Source: JBBDIO01 sp040880365
GTDB taxonomy: Bacteria > Chloroflexota > Anaerolineae > Caldilineales > Caldilineaceae
Length of the DNA stretch: 16,252 nucleotides
Direction of reading: 5' to 3'
NCBI GenBank assembly: GCA_040880365.1
Contig: JBBDIO010000211.1
Span: 1 to 16,252, forward strand
Shown here: piece by piece, positions 14,876 through 16,252 of the stretch
How the letters are laid out: every line of letters begins with the position of its first letter
Position numbering within the stretch: the first letter of the stretch is position 1
Made by a program: the position numbers and the translations under genes
The notes under the pieces: generated by a model
The model's database searches: none
Told to the model about the DNA's origin: nothing
Seen by the model: the letters and a program-made list of their open reading frames with translations, nothing else

Positions 14876-16138
14876 ATGCAATCACATGTGATGCCCCAGG
14901 CTGGACTGGTCTTTGATCTGCAATTTGAACGAACTGACGAAGGCTATATCGTCCAGCTGATCGATTCGCCGGTGGGGCCGGTGACAGAGTCGTTTCTTCC
15001 CCCCTTGACGCGTGGGGAAATCAACGCGTTCTGGCAACATTTCACGCCGTCCTCATCGGGGCTGCATCGCACGTTTGAAGCGATGTTGCAAGAGGCCAAA
15101 GGCGTGGGGCTGTTGCTCTTTGCCGCGCTGTTGCCTGCGGGGTTGGAAACCGCCTGGCGCATGAGCCGCGAACAGGCAATGGCCCGCCAGTCGAACCTGC
15201 GGGTGCGGCTCGATTTTGCCAATGTGCCCGAACTGGCGACTTTGCCGTGGGAAATGTTGTTTGATCCCACGCGCAATGAATTTCTGGCGCTGGCGTCCAA
15301 TGTGGCGTTGACCCGTTTCATGCGTTTGCGCCATCACATCTCGCCCGAACCGCCGCCCACGCCGCTGCGCGCGCTGGTGGTTTTGCCGCGCCCCAGCAGT
15401 TTCCCCAGCGTGGATGCCGACCGCAACTGGATAGAATTTCTGGATACCATCGACTATCTGGGCGCAGATGGCAAGCTGGTCGTGGAACGGCTCACCCGTC
15501 CTACATTGCACGATCTCCAGCGCAAATTGCGCCAGGGCGTCTATCACATCTTCCATTTTATGGGCCATGCCGTCTTCGACAAGCATTCGGCGGATGGTCA
15601 GCTGGTATTTGAAGATGAGATGGGGCGCAGTCGCCTGGTATCGGGCGAGCATCTGGGCGGGCTGCTGCGCGATCACCATACGCTGCGGCTGGTGTGCATT
15701 TCGGGACCCGAAGGTGTGGTCTTTCAGCCCGAACGCAGCCCCTATCTGGCCGCGGCCGAACAACTCTTGCGCAAGGGGATGGCCGCGGTCATCGCGCCGC
15801 GCTATGCAACGCCCCCAGCCGCGCAACTGGCCTTTTATCACCGGCTCTATGCGGCCCTCACCATGTTGACGCCGGTGGATCTGGCTGTGAACGATGCGCG
15901 CCAGGCTATGGATCAGGAAATGGGCGGCGCGGCCTGGGCTGCACCCATATTGTTTTCGCGGGTCGGCAATGGCGTGCTCTTTGGCGATGACCGGGTGGCG
16001 GTGGAAAACCTGCCCGCGCATGTGCAGGAGAGCATTCAATACCGGCTCAACAGTCTGCGCATCCGCACGGCGACCCTGGATAACATGAAACGGTGGGGCG
16101 ATGATATTCCCGAGACGCGCCGCCGCCGCGATTCCTAG
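14876..16138 (+). CDS. CHAT-domain protein with eroded catalytic cysteine motif
   Basis: The protein has 420 residues from ATG 14876; GTG 14840 would add 12. CHAT is a caspase-like fold found in separase-type proteases and bacterial TPR- or receptor-linked proteins. Seen: an N-terminal ~150 residues with L-P-W-E-M-L-F-D (123-130), a segment regularly found at the front of CHAT proteins, then the core. The histidine motif is H-F-M-G-H-A (227-232; canonical H-F-x-G-H-G), so H231 remains. The cysteine motif, normally L-V-V-L-N-A-C, reads L-R-L-V-C-I-S-G-P (270-278). The catalytic position is Pro278, and the only Cys (C274) is four residues early, in the core strand. Later segments G-M-A-A-V-I-A and F-Y-H-R-L-Y are normal. 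It is probably a non-proteolytic CHAT fold. The last residues are Arg-rich. No signal peptide, TPR or membrane segment is present. The downstream partner is outside the window. Confidence 0.85.
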   Translation: MQSHVMPQAGLVFDLQFERTDEGYIVQLIDSPVGPVTESFLPPLTRGEINAFWQHFTPSSSGLHRTFEAMLQEAKGVGLLLFAALLPAGLETAWRMSREQAMARQSNLRVRLDFANVPELATLPWEMLFDPTRNEFLALASNVALTRFMRLRHHISPEPPPTPLRALVVLPRPSSFPSVDADRNWIEFLDTIDYLGADGKLVVERLTRPTLHDLQRKLRQGVYHIFHFMGHAVFDKHSADGQLVFEDEMGRSRLVSGEHLGGLLRDHHTLRLVCISGPEGVVFQPERSPYLAAAEQLLRKGMAAVIAPRYATPPAAQLAFYHRLYAALTMLTPVDLAVNDARQAMDQEMGGAAWAAPILFSRVGNGVLFGDDRVAVENLPAHVQESIQYRLNSLRIRTATLDNMKRWGDDIPETRRRRDS

Positions 16139-16234
16139 GCGTTGCGGATGGGGGGCTACGCTATTTGTCGCTTAAGTGATGCGTACCATGAGATTTGGTA
16201 ATGGGTTGCAAAATTTATGCACGAGCCGTGTAGG

Positions 16235-16252
16235 TCACCGCTCCTGCGGTGA
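16235..16252 (+). repeat. Perfect hairpin at the window edge
   Basis: TCACCGC (16235-16241) and GCGGTGA (16246-16252) are inverted around TCCT and run into the end of the window. The stem may be longer. It is either the CHAT gene's terminator (96 bases after its stop) or a dispersed palindromic repeat. Nothing else is seen in 16139-16234. Confidence 0.5.

Overview
The window reads as one chromosomal stretch of a moderately GC-rich, free-living bacterium. The mix of genes (an RCC1-repeat protein ending in a Y-x-I-H-L-P-type tail, a CHAT-domain protein, a PHP/AlbA fusion, a LonA with a long acidic insert, a GH4 glycosidase, and extended -10 promoters) points to Chloroflexota, perhaps an Anaerolineae/Caldilineae-like lineage. 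This is inference from family resemblance; no ribosomal gene is present to confirm it. I see no phage, transposase, CRISPR array, tRNA or rRNA.

Layout. 1-428: the 3' end of an RCC1-repeat protein (+), facing a PHP/AlbA-domain protein (699-2741, -) across a bidirectional terminator. 2742-3320: a long intergenic stretch with a cluster of palindromes and direct repeats upstream of the PHP gene and the terminator of lon. 3321-6212: lon (-). 6454-7470: a zinc alcohol/polyol dehydrogenase (-), divergent from a GH4 alpha-galactosidase-like gene (7816-9126, +). 9432-9659: a 75-residue membrane protein (-) with a consensus promoter. 9838-9937: a scaffold gap of exactly 100 N, flanked by two identical 55-bp copies that look like an unmerged assembly overlap. 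10245-12042 (-): a rhodanese gene followed by an APC-family permease, probably one operon. 12271-13506: an M24 Xaa-Pro-type peptidase (+), convergent with an NAD-dependent sugar-nucleotide epimerase (13602-14639, -). 14876-16138: a CHAT-domain protein (+), possibly read from a leaderless mRNA.

The most notable item is the rhodanese gene at 11713-12042. Its reading frame carries an in-frame TGA exactly where the catalytic cysteine belongs, the frame continues through a well-conserved rhodanese C-terminal half to a TAA, and a hairpin with a G at the start of its apical loop lies just downstream of the TGA. This is best explained as a selenocysteine-containing rhodanese. TGA serves as an ordinary stop in two other genes here (the permease and the small membrane protein), which argues against general reassignment of the codon.

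Other points of interest are a CHAT domain that keeps its histidine but has lost the canonical Asn-Ala-Cys motif, a three-part PHP-AlbA-(Ser/Gly/Arg linker)-unknown-domain protein, and 15-bp tandem repeats that recur both in coding sequence (lon, epimerase) and in leaders.
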